Part shown: in pieces, positions 23,623-35,437 of the stretch
Layout: every line of letters starts with the position of its first letter
Numbering within the stretch: position 1 is the stretch's first letter
From: Cochliopodium minus
Lineage: Eukaryota; Discosea; Himatismenida; Cochliopodiidae
Direction: 5' to 3'
Assembly: GCA_024220525.1 (NCBI GenBank)
Contig: JAMYWO010000035.1
Location: forward strand, 44,813-108,812
Length of the DNA stretch: 64,000 nt
Made by a program: the position numbers and the translations under genes
Notes under the pieces: model-generated
What the model saw: only the letters and a program-made list of their open reading frames with translations
Told to the model about the DNA's origin: nothing
The model's database searches: none

Positions 23623-26600
23623 ATGAGCGATTTCTGGTTAAGGGCAGTTGGAGATGATAATTGTTTTTCTTTTTTCTTCATATTACAATTGGAAGTTTAC
23701 TAATTTACCAATCTTTATTCATTATAGTTGTACTCCAGACAAAAGCAAAAAAGGAAAAAGAAAAATTGTTGATTGAGTTGAAAATAAGTTTGAAATTACT
23801 GATGTCGTAAAAAATTCCAATCAAATAAATTTAAGAAAATTATTCAAATTTTTACCTTACTATTTTGCAAATATTCGCGAAATTTAGTTTATGTTTATCT
23901 GCCACTTTGGAAGAATTGAAAGATCTTCCAAAAAAGGAAGAGTACATCAAATTTTGTTCTCTTATTGAAGGTATATTCAGACATTTTTTTAAGGGAGAAC
24001 ATAATCAAGAAAAACATTATTGGGATTACGTTTCATCATTGGGTATTTATGGATAATTTCTACTATTTCAAAATGATACTAATTCATCAAATATACTTAC
24101 CAAATATATATAACTCCTCATCAAAACAATGATATTTATTATAATTTAATTCATTTTATACAAAACTATTTTAAACCACAGCAAAAGTATTTCCACCATC
24201 AAAGGAAGTGATATTATCCATTTCAAACAATAATATATTGAAGACGAAACAAGGAAAGGCAAGAGCATTCATCAGACATTGCCTCAATAAAAAGAAAATT
24301 ACCTATTTCTTCAACGCATTGATCAACAATCAGCAATTAACAAAACAATGGTATTTTGAAAATGGGTTTTTCATGGATAGAGATGTATGTTCCACTTTCT
24401 TGAATATGTTAATTGGATTGAATGGACTTGATTTTGATTTGCCAGTGATTGATGCAGAATTGGATTCACCCAATCTTTATCCTGACATCTTATCTACCCT
24501 CTTTATTGAGCCTCCTTCTGAAGACACTCAAAAGAAGGAGAAAAAGAAAAAGAAGAAAAGAAAGAAAAAGAGGACACCCAACATCCAATCCGAGAATGGT
24601 GAGGAGGTAGTTGATGATGGGATCTATGAATCTTCTGATCTTTCTGTTTCCCAGAATGCCCTCCTCAGATCTGACAATAATCTCAGAAAGAGCAATAATA
24701 GCGAAAAGAATGAGAATAGCACCTTGTCCATCAAAAGCAATAAGAATGATACCACAAATAATGAAATCAATATCACAAATAATTCAACGAATGATATCCA
24801 AAAAGATAATAATGAAAAGGATAATAATAAAAATACAACCAACATTCCACGTAGTGAAAACATCATATTAAATAATAATAATAATAATAATAGTAATAAT
24901 AATAATAATAATAATAGTAATAACAACAACAATCATTATAGCCCCAAAAACGATCCATACAATCCCACCTTCTCACTTTCTCTTCCAGTCAGCAAGCCAA
25001 AGAAAAAATTCGATTTTGAAGATTCCAACATTGATTTCCTAATTGATTCTCAGCAAAGCTTCTTGTCCTCTTCTTCTCACAAATCTGGCTCCACTTCCTC
25101 CTCTTCTTCTCTCAATGAAAATATGAATTTCCTTCATTCTCATTTCGGTAACGGAAACACCCAACAAACTTCTTCTCCTCCTCCCAAATCCAATCCTTTC
25201 GCTCAGTACCCTCTTGATCTTTTAAACAAAGATGAACTTGTAAAAAAAAAAAAAAGATTTTGAAAATATTCATTGTTTTTTTTTTAAATAAAATTTCATT
25301 TAAAGAGGAATTTTTAAATAAATTTTAATTTTTGAAAAAATAAAATAAAGAAAAGCGAAAATGAAGAAAAACAAAGTTCAGGACTTGTTCGCACTGAAAG
25401 AGTACAGGAAGGAAAAGTAAAAGAAGAAATAAAACAAGTAAAAGAAGAAGAAGAAGAGGTTATTGAAACACCCAACAACACTAATTTCTCTTTTAACAGA
25501 ACCTCTACTTCTCCTAGAGTATCTACTTCTCCTAGATTATCTACTTCTCCTAGAATATCTACTTCTCCTAGATTATCTACTTCTCCTAGAATATCTACTT
25601 CTTTTAGAGTATCTGCGTCTCCACCTTCTTCTCCTATTGGATCCAACCCTTTTTTCGAAAATTCTCTTAGTTCTCAACGTATTCCAAGTGAGAAAACGTA
25701 CAATTTTTTTTTTTTTTGTAATGTTTTAATTTTTTTATTTTTTTTCTCTTAATTTTGTATCAATTTAAAATTTTTTATTTTAATTTTATTTTTTTTTAAA
25801 AAAAGGGAGATTCCAAAATCAGTATCACCACCCAGCAAAAACAACATAGGGGACACTTCATTCCAACTCACACCTGTCAACCGTTTTTTTTTCGCGGAAC
25901 TCCCCAAAAATAATGCAAATGAAGACAACAACCATCATTTTAACTTTGATAATAATATTAATAATATTAACAATAATGATAATAATTTTAATAATATTAA
26001 TAGTGTTGATGATGATATTAACAATGATGAAAATAAGAGTAATGAAAATAAGAGCTATGGATTTCATCCTTTTCATAATAAAAATAGTAAAGAAGAAGAA
26101 AATAGCAATGGCACTCATGGACATGAGAACGAAATTATTAGGGATGAAATGAAAGAAAATGACATTAATGTTGATTATGAAGAATTAAATAATAATAAAA
26201 TTAAAAATAAAAATAATGACATTAATAATAATAATGACATTAATAATAATGACATTAATAATAATAATGACATTAATAATAATGACATTAATAATAATGA
26301 TAATATTAAAAATTACATTAATAATGGTAATAGTAATGATAATGATAATAATAATAATAACAATGATAATAATAATGGTAATAATGATAATGATGACAAT
26401 AATGACAATAATGATAATAATGATAATAAAGTTACAAATATTAACAAAGTTACAAATCCTTCTTCTCTTTCTCCTCGTAATAAAGAAAATATTGTGAAAA
26501 GCGAAGATAATACTAGTCTGAACAATCATAATGAGAAGGAGAAAGGGGAGGAGGGGCAGAACGGGAAAGATTTTTTGAAGGACACTTTTTATTTCGATCA

Positions 26601-28465
26601 TACAAACCAATTTAACTCTCACCTCAAATCCAACTCCATTCCCTCCTATGCAAAAGAAACCTCCAAACCTGGTAAATCTTATTTTTTAATTTTTTTTTTT
26701 TGCAACCAATTTTTTTATGCATAAATTTTTTTATACATAAATTTTTTTTACATTTTTTTTTTTTTTTACATTTTTTTATTAAAAATTTTTTCATTTTCAT
26801 TGATTGACAGTGGTTCACCATACCAAAAAAATGAATATGGAAGAATTGGACGAGATGACTTCATTCACCCAAAACGAGGTGAATGAGGTGCAATCACAAC
26901 TCGTGGAGAACATAGAAGTTCTCGAAAACATGCTCAACCAGATCGAACTCACCAAAAAGAGGATCGAGGACTCTCCCTCCATCGATCATCACAATCATCA
27001 AAAAAATAATTCCGAAAATAATTTTGATAATGATAATAATGATATAAACGATAATAAATTTGATAATAAATTTTATATAAATAATAATAAAAATGATAAT
27101 AATAAACATGATAATACAAATGATAATAAATATAGTGATGACAAAAATCAATTTGATATTAATTCCAATACACGATCGGAAATTTCTCAAGAACTTCCGC
27201 TCAAAAAGTACAAGAAGGAGGTGAAGCATCTTGTTCGCGCTGACCCCTCTGACTTTTTCCTCTACCTCGTCAATGACTCCATCCAATCTTCTTTAAATTC
27301 TTCCAACAACACAAATTCTAAAAATACTAGCAACAGCAGCAATAGTAAAAGTAATGACAACAATCTCTTTTCTCCTTTAAAAAAGCAAGTAAATCTTTTT
27401 CCAAAAAAAATTTTATTTATTATTATTTTTTTATTTTTTTTTTTATTTTTTGTTTTTTTTTTTTTAAAAAAAGGTATTTTTGGACTTAAAAGTTCAGTAC
27501 AGCCACAAAGAACAGACGAATTGCGCCAACTGTGGTAAGATTCTCAATCAAGGCATCTTTTCCAAAGACAAATGGTGCAACTATGCCGGAAAATATTTTT
27601 GTCCTAACTGCCAAACTAAAAAAGTAATTTTTCAAATAATTATTTTTAATTATTTAAATTATTTTTTTTGAATTTTTTAGTTTTTTATTCATTTTTTATT
27701 TTTTAGTTTTTTATTCATTTTTCATTTTTTATTTTTTTATTTAATTTTATTAGGACAAAGAAATTATCCCTGCGAGAGTGTTACACAAATGGGATTTCAA
27801 AAAATATTCTGTGTCCAAATTCGGAAAAGAGATTATAGGTAGCTTATTTAATAATTATTTTAAAAACTTTTAAAAAAACTAAAAAAAAACCAAATTTAAT
27901 TTAAAATAAAAATAGAAAGTATGAGAAACGAAAGTTTGTTCCACATTTCATCGTTTAATCCAGAGTTGTATCAAATCTCCAAAGATCTCCGCACCATCAA
28001 AAATCTCCGCACCCAGCTTTTCATTTCCAAGGACTTCATTTTATCCTGCAAAGATGGAACCAAATGTTTGGATTTGTTGAAAGAGAAAAACCTCAAGAAC
28101 ATTTTGGATAGCATCGAAGTTTATTCTATGCAAAACTTGATTGATGTCAAAAATGGTAAAATAATTTGTTTCATTTTATTATCAAAAAAAAATAAAACCC
28201 AATATTTTTTTAAGGAGTCTTTCTTGGAATAATTAGGGATATTGCGCTCAAATTTATTGAGCACATTTTTGGATGTACTTTGTGTTGTGCCAAGGGGACT
28301 ATATGTGAATATTGTAACGATGAACAAGTCATTTTCCCTTTTGATCTAAAGAACATCCAAAAGTGTTCTCGATGCAACACTTTGTACCACAAAAAATGCT
28401 TCACACAGGAGGAAAATTGTATTAAATGCAAAAGAATTCAACGTTTTTCAAAGAAATACAACTAA
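23623..28465 (+). CDS. RUN + Rubicon-homology (RH) domain protein, PLEKHM1/Rubicon type
   Basis: Exons from 23739 on are firm: 23739-23806, 23888-24042, 24182-25239, 25351-25697, 25806-26671, 26811-27388, 27474-27623, 27754-27838, 27916-28155, 28215-28465. A tentative first exon 23623-23646 (MSDFWLRA) makes the total close at 1273 aa. The N-terminal 230 residues are a RUN domain (FCSLIEGIFRHFFKGE, HYWDYVSSL, FIRHCLNKKKITYFFNAL). A disordered Asn/Ser centre with TSPR repeats follows. The last 330 residues are an RH (DUF4206) domain: CANCGKIL, CNYAGKYFCPNC, PARVLHKWDFKKYSVS, CTLCCAKGTICEYC, FPFD and CSRCNTLYHKKC. In Rubicon, Pacer, PLEKHM1 and DEF8 this zinc domain binds RAB7 and regulates autophagosome-lysosome fusion. 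Confidence 0.88.
25499..25617 (+). repeat. 18-bp coding tandem repeat (Ser-Thr-Ser-Pro-Arg-hydrophobic)
   Basis: Six to seven copies of an 18-bp unit (TCTACTTCTCCTAGA plus TTA, ATA or GTA) encode STSPR followed by Leu, Ile or Val in the disordered centre of the RUN/RH protein. The S-P-R sites could be phosphorylated; that is inference. Confidence 0.8.
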
Positions 28466-28577
28466 ATTAAAATTTTTTTTAATGTAAACAAATTAATAAT
28501 TAATGATTTTTTTTTTTTTTTTTGAATATAAAAAATTTAATGATAAATTTTCCTTAAAAATCCATCATCAATTAATT

Positions 28578-31361
28578 TCAATTTTGATTGCTTCTCAGTT
28601 GAACCAAAAGAGGAGGTTGTCTTGGAACATTGGAACCCGTAGGGGCTTGTAAACGTTGTAAATTGAGGCCAGTGTGATAAAAAGCGGACAAAATGAGTTT
28701 TTGTTCATTTTCATAACCAAGTTTTCCTTCCTCCAATTTCTTCTTTTGGAAAATGACATCCTTTTCTTTATCTATTAATTGTTGTTTCAAAGTTTTGATG
28801 ACAGATGTTGCTTCAGTTTCTTTCTTCCTCATTTCAATAATCTAAAAAAATAAAATGAATTAATAAAACAAAATAAATTAAAAAAAAAAAATTTTACCAT
28901 TTTTTTAGCTTGCAAAAGATAATCTTCAAGTTTGGTGAGTTTTAGTTTGTCTTGGGAGACGGTAGGAGAGTTGGTGGAAAGATTGTTTTGAGAGGTGGAA
29001 GTGGGCTCATTTGAAGTACTTCCATTCTCAACAAGATTTTGATTCTTCTTTTCTAGTTCCTTTATTTCCATCTTGAGTTTTATAATTTCTTCATCTTTTC
29101 TAAATTAATAAAAAAATTAAAAAAAACTGTATTTTTATTTTTTGGAAATTAAAATTAAATTTCTTTTAAAAAAGAGAATAGAAACATGTTTGTTGATTCT
29201 CTTTTTTTTGAAAAAGAATGATTGAGAAAATTATTACTGTTTAAGTTCAGTTTCATGGGATTGAGAAAATTGTTCAGAAAGAGAAAGAAAGGTGTTTTGG
29301 GAAGATGAGGTATCTTGCGTTAATTGGGAGAGTAAAGAATTATCAGAAAGAGAAGAAGTATTATTGTTAATATTGTTGTTAATATTGTTGTTAGTGTTAT
29401 TGATAGTGTTAATATTGTTGTTATGGTTGGGATTAGAAGTTGTGGGGTTGTTGGTGATGGTAGTATTATTATTATTATTCTCTTCATTATTTTTGGAGAG
29501 CAATTGGATTTGTTGATCCAGGAGGGAGATTTGCTGGTTGAGAGAATCATTCTGCTGCTTTTGTTGCTTGGAGATACGGGAAACAGAATTGTAATCGAGC
29601 TGCAATTTGTTGAATTCAGATTGTAGAAGCTCCTTCTCTTGTTGGATGGAAGAATAAGAATTGATGGCGTGTTTTAATTTTCCTTGCAAATTGATATTTT
29701 CTTGTTGCAAATTGAAGGAATCAGAATGGCCCTTTTCTTGCTCATTCAACTTATTTTTAAGCGATTCTGATGTTTGGCGGGATTTCTCCAATTCACTGTT
29801 CAAAATTTCTATTTTTCTTTCCAAATTTTTTGTCATTGTGCTCAATTTTATTTCAAGCAAAGAGTTTTTTGATTCGAGTTCTTTGGTAAGCATTACTTTT
29901 TCTTGCAATATATCAATTTCATCTTGAAGATTTCTCACTAAATATATAATTTGAAAATTGAAAAGATTAATTAATCGAATCATTAAAAAGAATTTGCTCC
30001 AATCATCTTTAATCTTCTTAATTATTATGAAAATTTTTTTGTGAGAATTCAATCTTCATCTTATAATTTGGATCAATTTTTTATATCTCAAGATAAGATA
30101 ACTATATATTTGATCAATGGATCCAAATTATCATTTTATCATATATATGTTGATTAATATTAAGTTGATCCTTTATGGATCATTTTTAATAACAAATTTT
30201 CAATCTAATTAATTTTTTTTTACCTTTATTAGATTGTTGTGTGAGATTTCTAATCTGCATTTCGGACTTCATTAATTGGCTCTCAGTTTGGAGCAATTTC
30301 TCTTGACATTGTTCATATTGACGCAATAATTCTTGATTTTTTTGTTTCAAATTGTTCACTACTTTTGGGGAACTCTCTTCAAAGCTTTGATTGTGTTGAT
30401 TAGAATAAGGAGAAGAAATAATGCTGATTGATTGATTTTTTATGATCTCCTCTTTGAGTTTTCTGTAATTCTCCTCTTCCAAATTGAGAGCAACAGATAA
30501 TTCTTTTTGTTAAAATTGAAAAAATGAATGTTAAATTTATTAAAAATTAATAATTGATAAATAGATTCTTTTTTGTGTTGAGAAAAAAAAAAAACCCTGA
30601 TTTTTTTTTTCAAATTTTTCCGCGTCTTCTTTCAATGATTGAATCATTACATCTCTTTGCTTTATTTGTTTTCCCATAGCATCCAACATTTGTTGAGATC
30701 TTCTCTTATCATCCTTCAAAATATCGATTTGTTTATCGTATTTTTCTTTGATTTGAAATTCTAATAATTCCCTGTCCAAATCATTCATTTGTGAAGAATA
30801 ATCACTTTCTTTTAATGGGGATGGAGGGATTTTAGATTTCTTCTCTTTTTTGGGAGTATTTGTATTCCCTGATATCAGATCATCTTCAATTATTTTCATC
30901 ATCATCACTTGGGTCGTTTTATCCAAAACCATTATTCCCTGAATGAAATCTTCTTTCTTATTTCCTTTTACTGCTGCACCCAAAACTAATTTTGCGATTT
31001 TAATTGCATCAGGTGAATTAGGATTGAAAAATAATGAATCCATATCCAAATTAAACAAATCTGGATTAGCTATATTCAATTCATCATCGTTGTATTCTTT
31101 TAATAATTCTATCCAATTTTCCAAGGTTTTTTCATTATTAGTTTGAAAGTTTTCTGGGGATCTATTGTTGTATATTATGAGATCATGATTATTACTTTTT
31201 AATATATTTTTGTTGGGATGATTATAATGTTACATATCTTCGAATATTTGGAATAATATTGGTGCTTGTATTAATTCAGCCAAAGAATTTAATTCATTTC
31301 CTGTGAGTTTTGGTACAAAACTATTCAACCAAATTAGCAAATATTGTTCTTCGTTTTGCAT
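28578..31361 (-). CDS. HOOK-family microtubule/dynein adaptor
   Basis: Six exons close in phase (31361-31234, 31194-30596, 30502-30224, 29937-29238, 29099-28898, 28841-28578), giving 723 aa, the length of animal HOOK proteins. Residues 1-150 are the calponin-homology-like HOOK domain: YLLIWLNSFVPKL at the start, NELNSLAELIQAPILFQIF, and then KIAKLVLGAAVKGNKKEDF with IQGIMVLDKTTQVMMMKII. The rest is coiled coil in several blocks (LEIKLSTMTKNLERKIE, LNEQEKGHSDSFNLQQENI) interrupted by an Asn/Thr-rich linker at about residue 500. HOOK binds dynein light intermediate chain through its N-terminus and, within the FHF complex, links dynein to early endosomes. The end of the protein (LILSAFYHTGLNLQR) would be the cargo-side region. 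Confidence 0.9.
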
Positions 31362-31602
31362 ATCTGCCTCTATTAACAGCTTTGTTTAAACAAACCAAAT
31401 TTTTTTTTTTTTATACTTATAATTTCTTTTGAGAGAAAATAAAAAAATTGGAGTTAATTTACTAACAATTCATTGATATCCAAATACGTGTATCATCTCA
31501 ATTAATCATTATATTCAAATATAAATTATAGTTATTTTATTTTGTCAACCTTATATAAGATAAAAATTTATTTGGCAGTTTTAAAAAATTGCAAAGTTTA
31601 AA

Positions 31603-32111
31603 TTAATTGAATCCCAATCCTATAATTGAAAAGAAATGATTAAAACAAAAATTTTAAAAAATCTAACAAAAAGAAAATTACCAAGTTTGCATGTTCTCCA
31701 AGCAGATTCCAAAGGACTTGCACAATGGGTAGCAGAAGAACGAGTGTAATCTCTAATACAATCTTCGAGAGTAGTATAAGCTGGATGGGTTAAAGTAGCT
31801 TGATTATTTCTATATAAAACACAATTATTAGATCTAGAATCAAAAGTATATCCATATGCACAAGTAGGATATGGGCAACGTTTAATATAATCTTGTTTCC
31901 ATTGTACATTTTGAGCATCTCCAGTTGGATATTGATTTGCTGCAAGATCACAAAGACAGAATGAAACTAAATCACAACAATCTGTTCCTTGACATTTTCC
32001 ATTTTCAATTCTTGCATTTCCATAACCTTGCAATTCATCACTTGGTGTTGCTGGAAGTGCGGCATATGATAATGCAATTAAACAAAATAAAACAACTAGT
32101 AATTTAAACAT
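31603..32111 (-). CDS. Small secreted Cys-rich protein
   Basis: Exon 32111-31682 plus a tiny last exon 31619-31603 (phase 1 join) encode 148 aa. MFKLLVVLFCLIALSYAALP is a clear signal peptide. The mature part has about ten Cys (GKCQGTDCCDLVSFCLC, KRCPYPTCAYGYTFD, NNCVLYRN, DCIRDYTR, THCASP, RTCKLG), which would pair in the secretory pathway. No domain name comes to mind. The gene is head-to-head with the tail-fibre-repeat gene with only 166 bp between the two start codons, so the two secreted proteins may be co-expressed. Confidence 0.8.
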
Positions 32112-32277
32112 TTGATTTTTTTTTATTTTTTTAACCTTTCATTTATTGCAGTAAAAAAATAAAAAAAAAGGTTTTTCTTCATAAAGGTAGGTTGTTTATT
32201 ACAAAATTAAAACCTTTAATTCTGTTTGAATTAAAATCACTTTTACAAAACAGATACAGAAAACCATTAGAGAAAAA
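32112..32277. promoter_or_regulatory. Candidate bidirectional promoter of two secreted-protein genes
   Basis: These 166 bp separate the start codons of two divergent signal-peptide-encoding genes. The stretch has a poly-A/T block close to the left gene and an AT-rich run with GGTAGG and AACCTTT in the middle. No promoter motif is recognised; the role rests on position. Confidence 0.45.
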
Positions 32278-35200
32278 ATGAAGATTCTTTTTTTATTGAT
32301 TATTTTGATCATAATTAATTCTACATTTGCATTCAGAAGAGGTGATCCAATATATGCTGAAACTGATCTTGTGGTAGTGGGATGTGGTGTTGATCATTCT
32401 TTAAGATTTGGTTGTTTTGATGATGTGAGATTGTATCAATCACCAACACCAGTTGATGGAAATGCAACAATAAGACTTAATGGAGCTGGATTTCAAATAC
32501 AAGGTTAATATAAAACGAACTATGAAGAAGATACAATAATTAATTTTGTTTTAATTTTGATTTTCTAAATTATATAATGTATCAATAATCATTACTCCAT
32601 AAAAATAGGACCATTTTTGAGTATAAACAGTGGATGTAATCCAGATCTCTTTTTGACTGAAGATTCTTTATATTGGACTGATTCATATTCAAGATTTGAT
32701 ATCAATAATCCAAATCCTAATTTCAATGTATACATTAATGGACAACCTGTCTGCACAGGAGATTGTGCTGGAGGTGGTGGAGGTGGGGGTGGTTCAGGAA
32801 CATGTTCAAATGAAGAATGGATTGGAGGACCTCTTTCAATAATAAACGGAGGAACTGGTGCAAACACCCCTGAAGGTGCAAGACTTAATTTGGGACTAGG
32901 AAAACTTGCAACCAAAGATGGAGTAACCAATGAAGAGTGGATTGGAGGACCTGTTTCTGTCGAAAACGGAGGTACTGGAGCAAATACACCACAAGGTGCA
33001 AGAGTTAATTTGGGTTTAGGTAAAATCTCAACACAAGATGGAGTCACCAATGATGATTGGATTGGTGCACCTGTTTCTGTTGAAAATGGAGGAACTGGAG
33101 CAAATACCCCAGAAGGAGCAAGAAGAAATTTGGGATTAGGAAAACTTGCAACCAAAGATGGAGTATCTAATGAAGAATGGATTGGTGAACCTCTTTCAAT
33201 TGAAAACGGAGGAACTGGAGCAGAAACTCCAGAAGGAGCAAGAATAAATCTTGGTTTGGGAAAAGTTTCTTTATTGGATTATATTGATGATACAGTTTGG
33301 AATGGTGAACCTCTATCAATTGAAAATGGAGGAACTGGATCAAATAGTGCAGTACTTGCAAGAATTAATCTTGGTGTTGGAAGATTGGGAACCTTGGATT
33401 ATGTAAGTAATTCTGATTATATTGGTGAACCTCTTTCTATTCAAAACGGAGGAACTGGAGCAGAAACTCCAGAAGGAGCAAGAATCAATTTAGGATTAGG
33501 AAAGCTTGCAACTAAAGATGGAGTAACCAATGAAGACTGGATTGGTGTACCTCTTTCAATTGAAAATGGAGGAACTGGAGCAGAGACTCCAGAAGGAGTA
33601 AGAGTAAACCTGGGATTGGGAAAACTCGCAACTAAAGATGGTGTGACCAATCAAGAATGGATTGGTGAACCTCTATCAATTACAAACGGAGGAACTGGAG
33701 CAGAAACTCCAGAAGGAGCAAGAATCAATTTAGGATTAGGAAAACTTGCAACTAAAGATGGAGTGACCAATGAAGAATGGATTGGTGAACCTCTTTCTAT
33801 TGAGAATGGAGGTACTGGTTCTTACAGTACTTTGAGTGCAAGAGTTAATCTTGGTGTTGGAAGATTGGGAACCTTAGATTATGTAAGTAATTCTGATTAC
33901 ATTGGTGAACCTCTTTCTATTCAAAACGGGGGTAGTGGTGCAAATACAGAAGAAGGAGCAAGAGTAAATCTTGGATTAGGAAAGCTTGCAACTAAAGATG
34001 GAGTTAACAATGAAGATTGGATTGGTGAACCTATTTCTATTGAGAATGGAGGTACTGGAGCAGAAACTGCAGAAAGAGCAAGAATTAATTTGGGTTTAGG
34101 AAAGGTTTCAACTTATGATACCATCGATAATTCAGTTTGGGATGGTGAATCACTATCTGTACAAAATGGAGGTACTGGTGCTAAAAATGCAGATGATGCT
34201 AGATTACACCTTGGATTAGGAAGAATTGCAACACAAGATGAAATCAGTCTTGAAGATATTGCTGATGTGATTCCTATAATTAAAGGAGGAACAGGTGGAT
34301 CTACCCCATTGAGTGCAAGAGATGGACTCGGATTAGGAAATATCGCAGTATTAAACGGAATTAGAAACACTGAAATTTTGGAAACAATAACTGTTGTAAA
34401 TGGAGGAACCGGAGCAACTACCCCAGCTGGTGCAAGAAACAATTTGAATGCAAATTTAAAGCAAATAGTTGTTGATAGTGATTATACTTTGGATGTGGGA
34501 GTTGTAGGAAATGCAAATGGAAACTTCGCACTTCAAATACTCAATAGGGCTGATACAACAAACAATAACGATACAAATAATGGTGTTTTGAAACTTACTT
34601 TGTCATCCACATTGCAACCTTCTGCAACAAATGCTTTTGTAGAATTTTCTGCACAAAGTGGGCAAGTAGAACAAGTTTTAGGAGGTATTTTTGGAACTGG
34701 TGGAAATTCTGTGAGCTTCGCTGGTGCTTCCAAAGAACTTACTGCACTTTGGTTACCTACATCAGAGTCCAATTTAGTTCCCGGAAATGTAGTAGGTATT
34801 GTAGGTGGATCTGTTGTAACTGTCACCGCTTCTAATGTAAACACTCTTGAAAAATTGGCAGTTGTAAGTTCAGATCCTCTCTTGGTAGGTGGTTATGTAA
34901 ATAACCAACAAAACCAAGTTCGCGTAACTTTTAGTGGAGTTATCACTGTTCCTATTACTCCTTCTAATAATCCTTCTGTTGGAAATTATGCTGCTGCATC
35001 TTTGACTAATGACAGAACTGCTTTTGGTGTTACTGTACAAAATTTTGCTGCTTCTGATTTCAATTCTTATCTTGGAAGAGTTATTTCTGTTGATAACACC
35101 CAACGTACCATGCAAGTATCTTTGGAGCCTTTCCAAAGGGGATTATTTGATTATATTACTGCTTTATCAAAAAAAAAATCTGTATCTAACAAAAACACTC

Positions 35201-35364
35201 TTGCAACAAATAAAACTACAAAAAGACCTCCACAAAGAGCCCCAACAAACCAAAGAGTACAAAATCAAAAAGCTACTAACCAAAGAGTACAAAATCAAAA
35301 AGTTCCATCCAAAACTATCCCAAGAAGGAAAAATGAAAACATTTTGAAAAGAAAATCTATATAA
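32278..35364 (+). CDS. Secreted protein with phage-tail-fibre-type repeats
   Basis: Two exons (32278-32503, 32609-35364) close in phase, 993 aa. Residues 1-19 are a signal peptide (MKILFLLIILIIINSTFA). Residues 20-125 form a small N-terminal domain with Cys (VGCGVDHSLRFGC). An eight-Gly linker follows. Residues about 143-690 hold 14 copies of a roughly 40-aa repeat: W-I-G-x-P-L-S-I-x-N-G-G-T-G-A, then TPEGARINLGLGKLATKDG. NGGTGAxTxxGAR-NLG is the hallmark of phage and some giant-virus tail fibres. Residues about 690-935 resemble the C-terminal head of such fibres (VRVTFSGVITVPITPSN, then YLGRVISVDNTQRTMQVSL). A Lys/Arg-rich tail ends the protein. The intron, signal peptide and base composition show it is a host gene. 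A surface or extracellular adhesive role is inferred. Confidence 0.85.
32812..34448 (+). repeat. Array of 14 coding repeats, 120-bp period
   Basis: The first twelve GGxGG-type blocks lie exactly 120 bp apart (32849, 32969, 33089 and so on to 34169). Two further copies follow at 114 and 117 bp. Copies at 33296-33416 and 33776-33896 share a variant (ARINLGVGRLGTLDYVSNSD), which suggests duplication of a multi-repeat unit. Confidence 0.9.
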
Positions 35365-35437
35365 ATTAAATATTTTAAAAATACCTTTCCTTTAAATGAT
35401 CCAGATCAAACAATTTTCAATTTTAAAAAAAAAAAAA

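Noticed and set aside
24624-24932. Long Leu/Ile-rich frames antisense to Asn-coding repeats (also at 17464-18213, 26185-26622, 36821-37198)
   Set aside because: They are complements of AAT/AAC runs in real Asn-rich exons; no start context, splice pattern or family.
32812-34448. Regular 120-bp repeats considered as CRISPR or satellite DNA
   Set aside because: The period is a multiple of three, the frame is open throughout, changes are mostly codon-neutral, and there are no unique spacers.
32278-35364. Tail-fibre-like gene considered as phage or viral contamination
   Set aside because: It has an intron with host-type borders, a eukaryotic signal peptide and host-like spacers, and lies between host genes.
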